Shown here in pieces: positions 44,201-56,211 of a stretch of 64,000 nucleotides of DNA. The notes beneath the pieces are model-generated. The model was given only the letters and a program-made list of their open reading frames with translations. It was not told the DNA's origin and did not search any database. A program made the position numbers and the translations under genes. The DNA comes from Aedes albopictus (taxonomy: Eukaryota; Arthropoda; Insecta; Diptera; Culicidae). The stretch lies in the NCBI RefSeq assembly GCF_035046485.1, contig NC_085138.1, forward strand, positions 88,833,228 through 88,897,227. Reading direction: 5' to 3'. The first letter of the stretch is position 1. Every line of letters starts with the position of its first letter.

Positions 44201-45502
44201 GAGGAATCCTCTCCGGATTCCCGGAGGAATCCTCTCCGGATTCCCGGAGGAATCCTCTCCGGATTCCCGGAGGAATCCTCTCCGGATTCCCGGAGGAATC
44301 CTCTCCGGATTCCCGGAGGAATCCTCTCCGGATTCCCGGAGGAATCCTCTCCGGATTCCCGGAGGAATCCTCTCCGGATTCCCGGAGGAATCCTCTCCGG
44401 ATTCCCGGAGGAATCCTCTCCGGATTCCCGGAGGAATCCTCTCCGGATTCCCGGAGGAATCCTCTCCGGATTCCCGGAGGAATCCTCTCCGGATTCCCGG
44501 AGGAATCCTCTCCGGATTCCCGGAGGAATCCTCTCCGGATTCCCGGAGGAATCCTCTCCGGATTCCCGGAGGAATCCTCTCCGGATTCCCGGAGGAATCC
44601 TCTCCGGATTCCCGGAGGAATCCTCTCCGGATTCCCGGAGGAATCCTCTCCGGATTCCCGGAGGAATCCTCTCCGGATTCCCGGAGGAATCCTCTCCGGA
44701 TTCCCGGAGGAATCCTCTCCGGATTCCCGGAGGAATCCTCTCCGGATTCCCGGAGGAATCCTCTCCGGATTCCCGGAGGAATCCTCTCCGGATTCCCGGA
44801 GGAATCCTCTCCGGATTCCCGGAGGAATCCTCTCCGGATTCCCGAAGGAATCCTCACAGGATTCCCGAAGGAATCCTCACAGGATTCCCGAAGGAATCCT
44901 CACAGGATTCCCGAAGGAATCCTCACAGGATTCCCGAAGGAATCCTCACAGGATTCCCGAAGGAATCCTCACAGGATTCCCGAAGGAATCCTCACAGGAT
45001 TCCCGAAGGAATCCTCACAGGATTCCCGAAGGAATCCTCACAGGATTCCCGAAGGAATCCTCACAGGATTCCCGAAGGAATCCTCACAGGATTCCCGAAG
45101 GGATCCTCACAGGACTCCCGAAGGGATCCCCACAGGATTCCCGAAGGAATCCTCACAGGATTCCAGAAGGAATCCTCACAGGATTCCCGAAGGAATCCTC
45201 ACAGGATTCCCGAAGGAATCCTCACAGGATTCCCGAAGGAACTCTCACAGGATTCCCGAAGGAATCCTCACAGGATTCTCGAAGGAATCCTCACAGGATA
45301 CCCGAAGGAATCCTCACAGGATTCCAGAAGGAATCCTCACAGGATTCCCGGAGGAATCCTCTCAGATTTCCCGAAAAAATTCTCTCAGCAATTCTAGAAG
45401 GAATCGCCTCAGGATTTCCGAAAGTATCCTCACAGAATTCCCGACGGAATCGTCTTAAGATTTCCGCAGAAATTCTCTCAGTTCCCGGAAGGAATCCTCC
45501 AT
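41265..45502 (+). repeat. 23-bp satellite array 1 (~184 monomers)
   Basis: The monomer is GGAATCC, a 5-base spacer, GGATTCC and CGGA. From about 41550 to 44843 the spacer is TCTCC with hardly any variants. From about 44844 to 45350 it is TCACA with CGAA (subfamily B). Both edges are diverged. All three plus frames and one minus frame lack stops for up to 1343 codons (23-residue peptide cycles such as SGFPEESSPDSRRNP); these are artefacts of a monomer not divisible by three. Confidence 0.95.
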
Positions 45503-45503
45503 A

Positions 45504-45652
45504 GGCGAAACTACCGGGGGTGCCGGGGGTGCCAGGCACCCCCTAGAATTTGACTGCGTTACTGTGACATATGGGGCGGTGAAAGATGAAATGATGAACT
45601 AGTGAATATTTTGTTTGTAGTGCACCCCCGGGCAAAAAATCGTAGTTTCGCC
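45504..45652. mobile_element. 149-bp MITE with GGCGAAACTAC ends
   Basis: AGGCGAAACTACCGGGG at the left is mirrored by CCCCCGGGC...GTAGTTTCGCC at the right. It inserted at the right edge of array 1; satellite traces resume at about 45654. Confidence 0.75.
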
Positions 45653-46313
45653 AATGGAATCCTCTCAGAATTTTTGAAGAAATCCTCTCAAGATTTCCGC
45701 AGAAATCCAACAGGCGGGGAATTTTTGTCATGTGCACAATTCACAATCGTAAAATCAAAACGGTAATTTTGCAAGGGACGATAATGTCATGCAACAGTCC
45801 ACACCTAACGCTGTTAACTCTGTTGCATCGATTAACCTTTAGGAGTCACCATCATATTCCTCGAAACCAACGTCAGCTTTCCTCTCTTTCATCATCATTC
45901 TTGGAAGGCTCGCTTTTGCTACTGTTGCAACTGTAATCGAGCAGTTCGCCTTCTTTTCTCAGAACACTCAATCAATGCAGCCGAGCCGCATTATGCATAA
46001 TATATTGTGTATTTCTCTCGCGGAAGCTGCTACCGATGTTGTCGCGTATCGTATCGTATGTCTCATGCCGCCACGGCCACATCCACTCCACAATGTTTCA
46101 ATCGTCACTTCACGATAAATGTATACCTTCGCGCTGCTGCCGCCACCAACGAGATGTGTTACTACAATCCTTAAGTGCGGCGTTAATCTGACATGACAGC
46201 TGCAGGATTTGTACCTGAGCTGTCTTCAACAGCTGACAGGTATCAACTTCCGTTGGAATCCGATTTCCAGTATGATAAATTGAATAAGACCTCAAACAGT
46301 CAGTGTGGTATCC
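45653..46313. other. Satellite remnant, then unassigned DNA
   Basis: 45653-45710 holds three diverged satellite units. The rest shows no supported feature. Confidence 0.4.
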
Positions 46314-46415
46314 TCTCTTCTTCTTGGCGCAACGTCTTCACTGGGACACTGAGCTGCTTCTCAGCTTCCACAGTTGATAACTGAGAACATGCTTTGCCAA
46401 TGACTATTTTGAGGT
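46314..46415 (-). mobile_element. SINE 3' fragment, minus strand
   Basis: TCTTCTTCTTGGCGCAACG, CACTGGGAC and CTTCCACAGTTGATAA are the reverse of the SINE body and (GAA)n tail seen at 23006-23272, with extra sequence typical of a sister subfamily. Confidence 0.7.
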
Positions 46416-47560
46416 CGAAAATACATATGCACCTCCACAACCACCCCGGAAATATTTCTATCTTTTCAATTCCTATCCCACACGGGAGCGATGCACTCCA
46501 AACAAAGGATCACACAATCTACTTTTATGGCGTCCTGAAAGCTTTGAAATATTTCGCTAGAATCCTAAACGATAGAGGATTCGCTCAAATAGTTGTTAAA
46601 AAGTTTTGCCGAAATCGCTTTTCAAATTCACCCAAAAGCACTTACCATCACCATCCGTCCTTGAGGCGTAATTTTTATGCAACACTTCACGCCCATCAAT
46701 CTTCCCGGAATCACCCACCGCATCGTCCTCCGACAAATACGCCGCAGATAACCCGCATTCCAAAAACACCGCAATTATCGCGCGCAGCAGATCCGCTTCA
46801 TGGGGGTGAAGGTTACCTGGCTTGATGGCCTTGCTCAGCTGTTTTGGCAGTGGCTGAGTGCAGCGCAGCGCAACGATTCGAAGATTGTGTTTTTGTTTCG
46901 TTTACCAGCGGCACCGGGACGGTCTATCACCTTTTTCAAAATAAAAACCCACAAAAATAATAAATGCCATCGTCGTCGTCGTCGTGCGTATAAGCGGGTA
47001 CCGCTGATAAGATAAGGCTTTGCGCTTTGGTTGGCATCAACGACGACACGACTGGTTGGCGTCATGATCTACGGCGATGTTGTGGTTGCTACCATTGTTG
47101 CCGCCTTGGGAGGGGAGACCTTGTTCGATATAGACGTGTGCGCCGAAGCAGTTTTCACCGGCGGCGGCGTGTATAGTAATTTGAGGCAGCGGCGGCGGCG
47201 ACGCCGGCGCCACGCCGAACGTCCTATTCGGCGGCGGCGGCGGCGGCATAATCAGCGTGACCAATTTTTTTTTCGTGAAGTGCCATTTCTAGTAATTAAA
47301 AAACGTCAATACAGAAAAAATTGTTTCTACCAAAATTACAATATTTTGTGTGAATGGTTTTAACGTATGTAAATCAGAGGTTTCAATAAAAACTATCCTC
47401 ATAAAAATTATGCTATAAATTTTAGAAAGAATCGTTGAGGACGATTGCCAGGAAATTTATAAAGGATTCCACTAGATAGAAATTTACAGCGTCGCACGTT
47501 TATGCACGAATATGCTTTTCTAAAACTCATTTTAGACCAGTGTTGTCATTGTTAGATTCG
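46416..47560. other. Unassigned DNA with trinucleotide repeats
   Basis: A TCGTCGTCGTCGTCG run lies at about 46972-46988, and two GGC-rich stretches lie at about 47157-47205 and 47229-47249. The frame at 47031-47363 is largely made by these repeats. No gene supported. Confidence 0.4.
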
Positions 47561-47574
47561 AAATTTTTGTTGGA

Positions 47575-48600
47575 GCTCTGTTGGGGTTCTTTTTGAGAAC
47601 TACTCCAGGGATTCCGTCAGGCATTTCTTCAGGAATTTTTCCAGAAAATTTCTTATAGATTCTTCTGGGAATTCCTCCAGGGGGCTTCCCAGAAGATCCT
47701 AAGATATTTCTTCACAAGTGGGATCGTGAACTTCTCTAGAAATTTTTTGAAACCTTCCTTCAGGGATTCTTTCAGATTTTTTTCCGGTAACCCTTAAAAA
47801 TCCCTCCAGGGATTCCTTCAGGAGCACCTTTAGAAATCACTTTAGCATTTATTTCTTAACGTTTCTCCAGGAATATCTCAAGAAATTCTTCTTGGAGCAT
47901 ATTTTCTCATACCTAATACATGACTCGTCACACAATCCCAGACTCCCTCCTCCCGCCTTAAATGCTACGCCATTTAGGGACGGTTCCTTAGGAGATATAT
48001 TCAAGAATTCTTCTAGTACCTTTGTCTGCAATTTCTGCACAGATTTCCGAAGATTTTTGTCCAAGGATTCGTTCAGAAACTTCTTCATGATTTAATTCAA
48101 AAATTCCTTATTGAAGTCCATTAGAAATGCATTCAAGGATTTTCTCAAAAACTTATCCAAGATTTTTTCCTTGAATATTTCCAAAAATTTCTCTTAAAAA
48201 TTCTATTAAAAATCCAGGAGCTTCCTCAACTTGTTTCTGAAATAGTTTCAATTTAATTAAATCTCATCAGGAAATTTTTAAACATTGGTTTATGTTATTT
48301 CATAAAATACTACTGTAAATATCTGTGGAGGAATATCTTATAGAATTCCCGGAGGAAATATTTCTGAAAGAACCGCTGAAAATTCTCTGAAAATTCTGAA
48401 AAAAATCCATGGAAAATATTCGATGTAATCTCTTACTGACAATTATGAAAAACCCTTCAGCTACTGAAGGGTTTTTAAGTGATATTTCAGAAGGAATTCC
48501 TTAGTAAGATTTAAATGAAGTCCATGTAAGAATTTCTGAAAAAAAAACCTTGGAGGAATTTCTGAATTAATCGCCTTTCGAATTCCTGGTGAAAATGTGA
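47575..48600. repeat. Degenerate satellite with embedded MITE fragment
   Basis: GGGATTCC, TTCAGGAATTT and TTCTCCAGGAAT motifs recur with loose spacing. 47898-47988 is the partial MITE described separately. A perfect 13-bp hairpin occurs at 48448-48476. Confidence 0.65.
47898..47988. mobile_element. Partial MITE related to the 17.1-kb element
   Basis: TTTCTCATACCTAATACATG and CTCGTCACAC match the interior of 17113-17254. The right end TACGCCATTTAGGGACGGTT matches that family's terminus. Confidence 0.6.
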
Positions 48601-48605
48601 TGTGG

Positions 48606-48817
48606 GACTTCGTGGTCGTGCGGCTCGTGTCACCAAGCACTTAGTCGTATCGTGCTGAAGAGCGTGGGTTCGATTCCCACCGCAGCTGTCAGCAAAAAGT
48701 TTTCGGCTGTGCCACTCACTGGGCGTTGCATACTAGTCCGTTGTCTAGTGTCGTGCTTCCTTCAAAGAGCCAATAGCTCACTGGAAGCACTAAACGTGTA
48801 GTGTCTTAAAAAAAAAC
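48606..48817 (+). mobile_element. tRNA-derived SINE with poly-A tail
   Basis: A box A-like TGGTCGTGCGGCTCGTG and a box B-like GGGTTCGATTCCC sit in a head with a long variable arm, pointing to a class II (Leu/Ser-type) tRNA source. A unique body follows, then CTTAAAAAAAAA. It is inserted in degenerate satellite. Confidence 0.7.
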
Positions 48818-48829
48818 CCTGGAGATATT

Positions 48830-49130
48830 CTTGAACAAATCCCTACAGGATTATGTGAAAGTATCCCAGGGAATTTTCTGAAATAGTTCAAGAAAGAGTT
48901 GCAAAAAGAAACTTCTTAACTCTCCCTCCGAAAACCTTGATTAATTTCCTACAAGGATTTATTAATTAATATTTAGAAAAATTCCAAGAGAAGTCTCTTT
49001 CCTATATTCATGGAGGATACTCTGAAAGAATTCCAGAAGGCATTCATGAACTTATTTTTAAAGGAATCGCTGAAAGAATGTCTGGAGGAATACTTTAACT
49101 GTAAAGGTTCCTAGAGATTTCCTAAAGAAT
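48830..49130. repeat. Degenerate satellite
   Basis: GGAATTTTCTGAAA, GGAGGATACTCTG and GGAGGAATACTTT motifs; a diverged relative of the 23-bp family. Confidence 0.55.
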
Positions 49131-49328
49131 ATAGGGTGACTAAGAGTATTATCGGCACGTTTGTTCTCTTCGTCATGAGAGGTTTTTGTCGGACAAAATG
49201 CTTGAAACATGGTCGAGTACTTTAAATTGATTGTGAAAGATTTGAGGCCAATTTTGAGTTCAAAAGGTTCTAAATAAACTCCTATGATGAAGAGAACAAA
49301 ACGGCTGAAAATAGGTAAGTTCCCCTAT
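49131..49328. mobile_element. 198-bp MITE, intact relative of the 39.1-kb one
   Basis: ATTATCGGCACGTTTGTTC then TCTTCGTCATGAG at the left is inverted at the right (CTATGATGAAGAGAAC, AAAACGGCTGAAAATAGG). It is non-coding. Confidence 0.75.
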
Positions 49329-50500
49329 GTCAAACTTTCTAGGAATTGTTACTGAAGATATTTCTAAATTTATTAAAGAATCCGAGTAAAATGTTAAGGC
49401 TTAAATAACCATCATTCAGTCATCAGCAATCATCAATTTTTCAAAAGCAGTTTTCTTCCTCTAAGTCACAAAACCGTCATTGAAAAATATTTCACTGTTA
49501 TACAGATGGTGATCAGAGTGCAATGATAAATTTTAATGAACATTGGTTGAGATTTCAGCGAGAAAACTGCTTTTGAGTTTTTGCTAAACGATGATGGTTT
49601 GTTTCCTCTTTGGAAGAATTTCAGGAGGAATTTCTGGTGAAATACATAGAGGAATATCCGGAAGAACTCATACAGGAATCTATATGATTTTTTGCAGAAA
49701 TCACTGAAAGAATATGAACTGGAATCACTTAATAAAATAAAGGAAGAACTTCTGGAAAACTTCCTGGAGACATAGAAGAAGCCCTGGATGGGTTTTCGAA
49801 GCAACTGATGGATAATTTTCTGAAAGAATTCTGTGATTACTATGTAAATATAATTCCTGGAGTTGTTTCTGACGGGAGAACGTCCATAAGTAACGCTACG
49901 CTTTGAGGAGGGAAGGGCTCCGAAAATTGTGATAATTTCAGAGGAGGCCCTATACAAAAAAGTGTGGGGTTGAAAATGGACCTTCTATTGCGTAACCTAT
50001 TTAATGAAATTTTTAATAAATCAATGGTGTCATTTAAGGAGGTTCTCCATAGAAATTCTTTGAAAATTTATGAAGGAAAATATTCTAAGAGAACATTCGG
50101 ATTTATTTAAAGAATCCTCCCAACTTCAAGAAACTTCTCAAAGAATTCTGAAAATTTTTCTAGAAGAATTCTTGGTGAAATTTCTGGAGAGTCCTGTAAA
50201 GGAATTTCTGAAGATTTCATGGAATATATGCCTCCAAGAATGTCATTCGTAAATTGCCATGAAAATCTTCCAAGAGATAACAAAGAATATGTAGGAGAAT
50301 GTGTTTATGGACCTAATGAAAATATCGCCAAGATCTTTGTTGATAATCCGTTATGGTTTTCAAAAGAGTCTAGCTTAGTACTCAAAAAGAATAAGTAAGG
50401 ATCTTAACAGTATTGCTGTAAGAAATCATTAAATGAAATCGCAAAAAAATACAAGAGATTTACAAGAAGAACTTCAGAAAAATACGCCTATATGCACAAG
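49329..50500. repeat. Degenerate satellite with a MITE at about 49873-50005
   Basis: GGAATTTCTGG, GGAATATCCGGAAGAA and TTCTGGAGAG motifs recur. The segment 49873-50005 starts GAACGTCCATAAGTAACG and ends GCGTAACCTATTTAATG, resembling the 17.1-kb MITE family. Open frames here have no domain. Confidence 0.5.
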
Positions 50501-50566
50501 GAAAACAATAGATACTGTTTGAAAATTAGCACTGTTATTGGTATTATTTTTAAACAGGTTGGCGAG

Positions 50567-50725
50567 AAAAAAATCTTTGTCGTTTTCTCATCGGCGTGGA
50601 AAATTTTGTTCGGCGGCGTGGAAAAATGTGAACAGCGGCGCGCCGGGTCAATTTGACTGGCGGCGGCGGCGTGAAAAAATCGTCGGCGACGGCGGCGCGG
50701 CGCGGCGGCGCACACGTCTAGTTCG
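50567..50725. repeat. GGCGGCG-rich trinucleotide cluster
   Basis: CGGCGTGGAAAA, GGCGGCGGCGGCGTGAAAA and GCGCGGCGGCGC tracts alternate with AAAA/TTTT runs. The same style appears at 47.2 kb, where GGCGG tracts are followed by a T-run, so they may be two pieces of one dispersed repeat. Confidence 0.55.
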
Positions 50726-51822
50726 ATAGGGAAATTTGGCGAATACTTGATGAATTTCAATGAACTTGGGGTCACATATCAGACTCGTGATTCTCAATTC
50801 TTGTTGTTTTACTTTTGTTCGCAAATGTAATTGAAATTATCAATCTCCGGTCCCCAGCTCGTTCCACCCCATACCTATTAGTTCCGTTCTAAGAAATCTT
50901 CTACGCCACCTCTCGCAATCGCCTTAGAACCAACGAAGCCAAACGAAACCAATTAGACTGTCACATAAAATCTAATTATTAATTAATTTCTGTTTGAATA
51001 AATTAGTAAGCATTTCCCCCGACGGACGGTGGTGGTGTTGCTGGTGGTGATGATGGATTTTCTTTTAGCAGTCTTCGCTCGCGCCTCAAGGCACAAAGGT
51101 TGTGCGTGCCCGGTCGGCTGAGTGATGAGTTGCCCGAGTCGAGTGGTTGATGGAAACACCTCCCGGGGTCATAAATACGGGGTCGGAAATTGGCACTTGC
51201 CCGCGTGTACCGATTGCGACTGGTGGGTTTGTTGGAACTTCCCTTTTGGGAATGGTTCGAGTTCTGTTTCGTTGGAGGAAGATACACAGAACCAAGAGAG
51301 AAGAGGTCCGCCTTCTTCCAATTCAGTGTTCTAACAAAAAGTAGCAGGTGTTGCGGTGTCGGTTACGCATCAGCTGCTCTTTTTGGATGTTCTAAGGAAC
51401 CGTAGAATGGGGTATATCAATCTCTACAGTAATATTAAAGATAGTGCTTATTTCGACGTTATTGCTTCAGTTTCGATACAGCTGTTTGAAGTGTATTTTG
51501 GAATTGTATTAGCCAATATACACATTTGAGAGTTGTGTAGTTGATCCAACACCATTGTATATGAACTTAGTGGTACAGGGTCAAAGTCTCCGCATCTTGC
51601 GGCATTTAAACACCGACGTTCGATCACTATCATTATCCTTTTCGATTGCTCGTGTCTGTTTGGCTGCGCGCCGTAAGTCATATCTCAAGCCTGACATAAA
51701 TGTCGGCTTAGGTGCCATGTAAGTTTGAAAGCAAATCAAATTTATCCCGGATCGAATTCCCAGAGGAAGTCAATACCTGTCAGTTCGTATGGCAATTGTT
51801 GAGAGCTTACTGATATGTTAGA
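50726..51822. other. Unassigned, repeat-poor DNA
   Basis: Non-repetitive in appearance. Open frames at 51003-51405 on both strands overlap each other and have no recognisable domain. Possibly single-copy. Confidence 0.35.
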
Positions 51823-54800
51823 GGAGGAATCCTGTGAGGATTCCTTCGGGAATCCTGTGAGGATTCCTTCGGGAATCCTGTGAGGATTCCTTCGGGAATC
51901 CTGTGAGGATTCCTTCGGGAATCCTGTGAGGATTCCTTCGGGAATCCTGTGAGGATTCCTTCGGGAATCCTGTGAGGATTCCTTCGGGAATCCTGTCAGG
52001 ATTCCTTCGGGAATCCTGTCAGGATTCCTTCGGGAATCCTGTCAGGATTCCTTCGGGAATCCTGTCAGGATTCCTTCGGGAATCCTGTCAGGATTCCTTC
52101 GGGAATCCTGTCAGGATTCCTTCGGGAATCCTATCAGGATTCCTTCGGGATTCCTGTCAGGATTCCTTCGGGAATCCTGTCAGGATTCCTTCGGGAATCC
52201 TGTCAGGATTCCTTCGGGAATCCTGTCAGGATTCCTTCGGGAATCCTGTGAGGATTCCTTCGGGAATCCTGTGAGGATTCCTTCGGGAATCCTGTGAGGA
52301 TTCCTTCGGGAATCCTGTGAGGATTCCTTCGGGAATCCTGTGAGGATTCCTTCGGGAATCCTGTGAGGATTCCTTCGGGAATCCTGTGAGGATTCCTTCG
52401 GGAATCCTGTGAGGATTCCTTCGGGAATCCTGTGAGGATTCCTTCGGGAATCCTGTGAGGATTCCTTCGGGAATCCTGTGAGGATTCTTTCGGAAATCCT
52501 GTGAGGATTCCTTCGGGAATCCTGTGAGGATTCCTTCGGGAATCCTGTGAGGATTCCTTCGGGAATCCTGTGAGGATTCTTTCGGGAATCCTGTGAGGAT
52601 TCCTTCGGGAATCCTGTGAGGATTCCTTCGGGAATCCTGTGAGGATTCCTTCGGGAATCCTGTGAGGATTCCTTCGGGAATCCTGTGAGGATTCCTTCGG
52701 GAATCCTGTGAGGATTCCTTCGGGAATCCTGTGAGGATTCCTTCGGGAATCCTGTGAGGATTCCTTCGGGAATCCTGTGAGGATTCCTTCGGGAATCCTG
52801 TGAGGATTCCTTCGGGAATCCTGTGAGGATTCCTTCGGGAATCCTGTGAGGATTCCTTCGGGAATCCTGTGAGGATTCCTTCGGGAATCCTGTGAGGATT
52901 CCTTCGGGAATCCTGTGAGGATTCCTTCGGGAATCCTGTGAGGATTCCTTCGGGAATCCTGTGAGGATTCCTTCGGGAATCCTGTGAGGATTCCTTCGGG
53001 AATCCTGTGAGGATTCCTTCGGGAATCCTGTGAGGATTCCTTCGGGAATCCTGTGAGGATTCCTTCGGGAATCCTGTGAGGATTCCTTCGGGAATCCTGT
53101 GAGGATTCCTTCGGGAATCCTGTGAGGATTCCTTCGGGAATCCTGTGAGGATTCCTTCGGGAATCCTGTGAGGATTCCTTCGGGAATCCTGTGAGGATTC
53201 CTTCGGGAATCCTGTGAGGATTCCTTCGAGATTCCTGAGAGGATTCCTTCCGAGAATCCTGAGAGGATTCCTTCGAGAATCCTGAGAGGATTCCTTCGAG
53301 AATCCTGAGAGGATTCCTTCGGGAATCCTGTGAGGATTCCTTCGAGAATCCTGAGAGGATTCCTTCGGGAATCCTGTGAGGATTCCTTCGGGAATCCTGT
53401 GAGGATTTCTTCGGGAATCCTGTGAGGATTCCTTCGGGAATCCTGTGAGGATTCCTTCGGGAATCCTGTGAGGATTCCTTCGGGAATCCTGTGAGGATTC
53501 CTTCGGGAATCCTGTGAGGATTCCTTCGGGAATCCTGTGAGGATTCCTTCGGGAATCCTGTGAGGATTCCTTCGGGAATCCTGTGAGGATTCCTTCGGGA
53601 ATCCTGTGAGGATTCCTTCGGGAATCCTGTGAGGATTCCTTCGGGAATCCTGTGAGGATTCCTTCGGGAATCCTGTGAGGATTCCTTCGGGAATCCTGTG
53701 AGGATTCCTTCGGGAATCCTGTGAGGATTCCTTCGGGAATCCTGTGAGGATTCCTTCGGGAATCCTGTGAGGATTCCTTCGGGAATCCTGTGAGGATTCC
53801 TTCGGGAATCCTGTGAGGATTCCTTCGGGAATCCTGTGAGGATTCCTTCGGGAATCCTGTGAGGATTCCTTCGGGAATCCTGTGAGGATTCCTTCGGGAA
53901 TCCTGTGAGGATTCCTTCGGGAATCCTGTGAGGATTCCTTCGGGAATCCTGTGAGGATTCCTTCGGGAATCCTGTGAGGATTCCTTCGGGAATCCTGTGA
54001 GGATTCCTTCGGGAATCCTGTGAGGATTCCTTCGGGAATCCTGTAAGGATTCCTCCAAGAATCCTGTGAGGATTCCTTCGGGAATCCTGTGAGGATTCCT
54101 TCGGGAATCCTGTGAGGATTCCTTCGGGAATCCTGTGAGGATTCCTTCGGGAATCCTGTGAGGATTCCTTCGGGAATCCTGTGAGGATTCCTTCGGGAAT
54201 CCTGTGAGGATTCCTTCGGGAATCCTGTGAGGATTCCTTCGGGAATCCTGTGAGGATTCCTTCGGGAATCCTGTGAGGATTCCTTCGGGAATCCTGTGAG
54301 GATTCCTTCGGGAATCCTGTGAGGATTCCTTCGGGAATCCTGTGAGGATTCCTTCGGGAATCCTGTGAGGATTCCTTCGGGAATCCTGTGAGGATTCCAT
54401 CGAGATTCCTGAGAGGATTCCTTCGAGATTCCTGAGAGGATTCCTTCCGAGAATCCTGAGAGGATTCCTTCCGAGAATCCTGAGAGGATTCCTTCCGAGA
54501 ATCCCGAGAGGATTCCTTCCGAGAATCCTGAGAGGATTCCTTCCGAGAATCCTGAGAGGATTCCTTCCGAGAATCCTGAGAGGATTCCTTCCGAGAATCC
54601 TGAGAGGATTCCTTCTGAGAATCCTGAGAGGATTCCTTCCGAGAATCCTGAGAGGATTCCTTCCGAGAATCCTGAGAGGATTAATTCCGAGAATCCTGAG
54701 AGGATTCCTTCCGAGAATCCTGAGAGGATTCCTTCCGAGAATCCTGAGAGGATTCCTTCCGAGAATCCTGAGAGGATTCCTTCCGAGAATCCTGAGAGGA

Positions 54801-55075
54801 TTCCTTCCGAGAATCCTGAGAGGATTCCTTCCGAGAATCCTGTGAGGATTCCTTCGGCAATCCTGAGAGGATTGCTTCGGCAATCCTGAGAGGATTCCTT
54901 CGGTAATCTTGAGAGGATTCCTTCGGGAATCCTGACGGGATTCCTCCGGAAATCCTGACAGAATTGCTCCGGGAATCCTGACGGGATTCCTCCGGGAATC
55001 CTGTCGGGATTCCTCCGGCAGTGCTGAAGGGACTCCTTCGGCAATCCTAAGAGGATTCCTCCGGGAATCCTGATG
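51823..55075 (-). repeat. 23-bp satellite array 2 (~141 monomers, inverted)
   Basis: On the minus strand the monomer is GGAATCC, TCACA, GGATTCC, CGAA, identical to subfamily B at the right end of array 1 but in the opposite direction. About 51990-52235 uses TGACA in place of TCACA. About 54403-54840 is a block of ~18 units of 24 bp (GGATTCCTTCCGA, GAATCC, TGAGA on plus) in which the peptide frame becomes constant. The right edge is diverged. Long frames on both strands are artefacts. Confidence 0.95.
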
Positions 55076-56211
55076 GTCGCGATGAATTGCAGGACTGTGT
55101 AGCACTTCCTTAACATCCAAATTTAACCTTCCGATAGGTTCTCTGTCGGCCATCACTACCGCTGATTAATACTGGAAAACCATGCATCAAACCGCTTCAA
55201 ATATTTAAACAGATTTTTTCAATCATAGCCCTCTAGGTGCCTTCTACCAATCACTTCTTGGAACCATAATGGCAACAATAAAAAGAATCAAACCCAAAAC
55301 TTAATTAAATTTTCACCACTCCAACTTACTGCTCAGTCTTCTTAATATTTTCCTGGATTGGCGCTTGTACTGAGATGCCATCAATTTCAATATATTTCGG
55401 AGCATGTCGTTCAACATATCAATTTCATGCGCCTTCTGCCATCGATACGAACAACCAGCAAAAGGATCGACGAATGTGATATCCATCATACTCTTGTCGC
55501 GCGATATCACGAGTCATAAATCAAATATCTCCTACATGGCGGCGACAGAGGCACCGCCACCCGACCGACCGTCACTAAAGAAAAACGCCTTCCGGAGGAG
55601 GAAAAAAGAACACACGAATGCAAAATCCACTACTGACGGTGGCTCCGTCCGATACGATGCATGGCGCTTCGTTTACCATCGTGACATTGCTACCGACTGG
55701 TGAAAAGTATTGCTTCTCATTCTGGATGTTTATTTTCGTTTTACATTCCAACTTTTTTTTACCAACTGCGGAATTGTCACATCAAGGGAAACGAATACAA
55801 ATTTACACACCTCCGCCGAGTCTGATACGAATGATGCGTAAAGAACAAAAGAAAATGCGTAAATCACGAAGTGTTGATTGCGATGTTGGCTCAATACCAA
55901 CCATCGAATCGCCAAGTGTATGACTTTTCTCAACCCTGGCGGAATGTGAGCCGGATCGTGTCGCGTTTATACGAATCAAACGGAACGGTTGCGTGAGTTG
56001 CGATTTGGCCACGACCAACGACGCCGACGGTGTGATTCATTCATTCTCACGTAATTTAGTGTTTTGTCAAACAAAAAAATAATCAAATTTCCAGCGAGGG
56101 CGGCTGGTTTTATTGCGACGAAAGCCACAATAAAAGTATTACACTCCACGTTCGCAAGTGTGAAGTGGTGCGACGCACGAATAAATATCAATCATTTCAA
56201 GGGGGAAGAAA
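55076..56211. other. Unassigned, repeat-poor DNA
   Basis: Apart from the short minus-strand frame listed separately, nothing is recognised. The frame at 55404-55703 overlaps it on the other strand and has no domain. Confidence 0.35.
55313..55486 (-). CDS. Possible terminal exon, 58 codons, function unknown
   Basis: From an ATG pair near 55486 to TGA at 55313, the minus strand encodes MMDITFVDPFAGC, then an amphipathic stretch (EIDMLNDMLRNILKLM) and a basic end (KRQSRKILRRLSSKLEW). It lies in repeat-poor DNA and does not look like a transposon or satellite product. No signal peptide or known family was recognised. A stop lies just upstream in frame. It could be a last exon, a small protein or a chance frame. 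Confidence 0.2.
   Translation of the reverse strand: MDITFVDPFAGCSYRWQKAHEIDMLNDMLRNILKLMASQYKRQSRKILRRLSSKLEW

Noticed and set aside
41265..45502. CRISPR-like array of short direct repeats
   Set aside because: The repeats abut with no unique spacers, there are no cas genes, and the DNA is eukaryotic.
41360..45504. Overlapping open frames of 1165-1343 codons on both strands
   Set aside because: They are translations of a 23-bp satellite without stop codons in several frames; three plus frames give the same 23-residue cycle. No start context, domain or codon bias supports a gene.
48448..48476. Perfect hairpin AAAAACCCTTCAG ... CTGAAGGGTTTTT like a bacterial terminator
   Set aside because: The genome context is insect and there is no operon; more likely a chance or repeat-derived palindrome.
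52180..55156. 976-978 codon minus-strand frames
   Set aside because: Same satellite artefact, in array 2.
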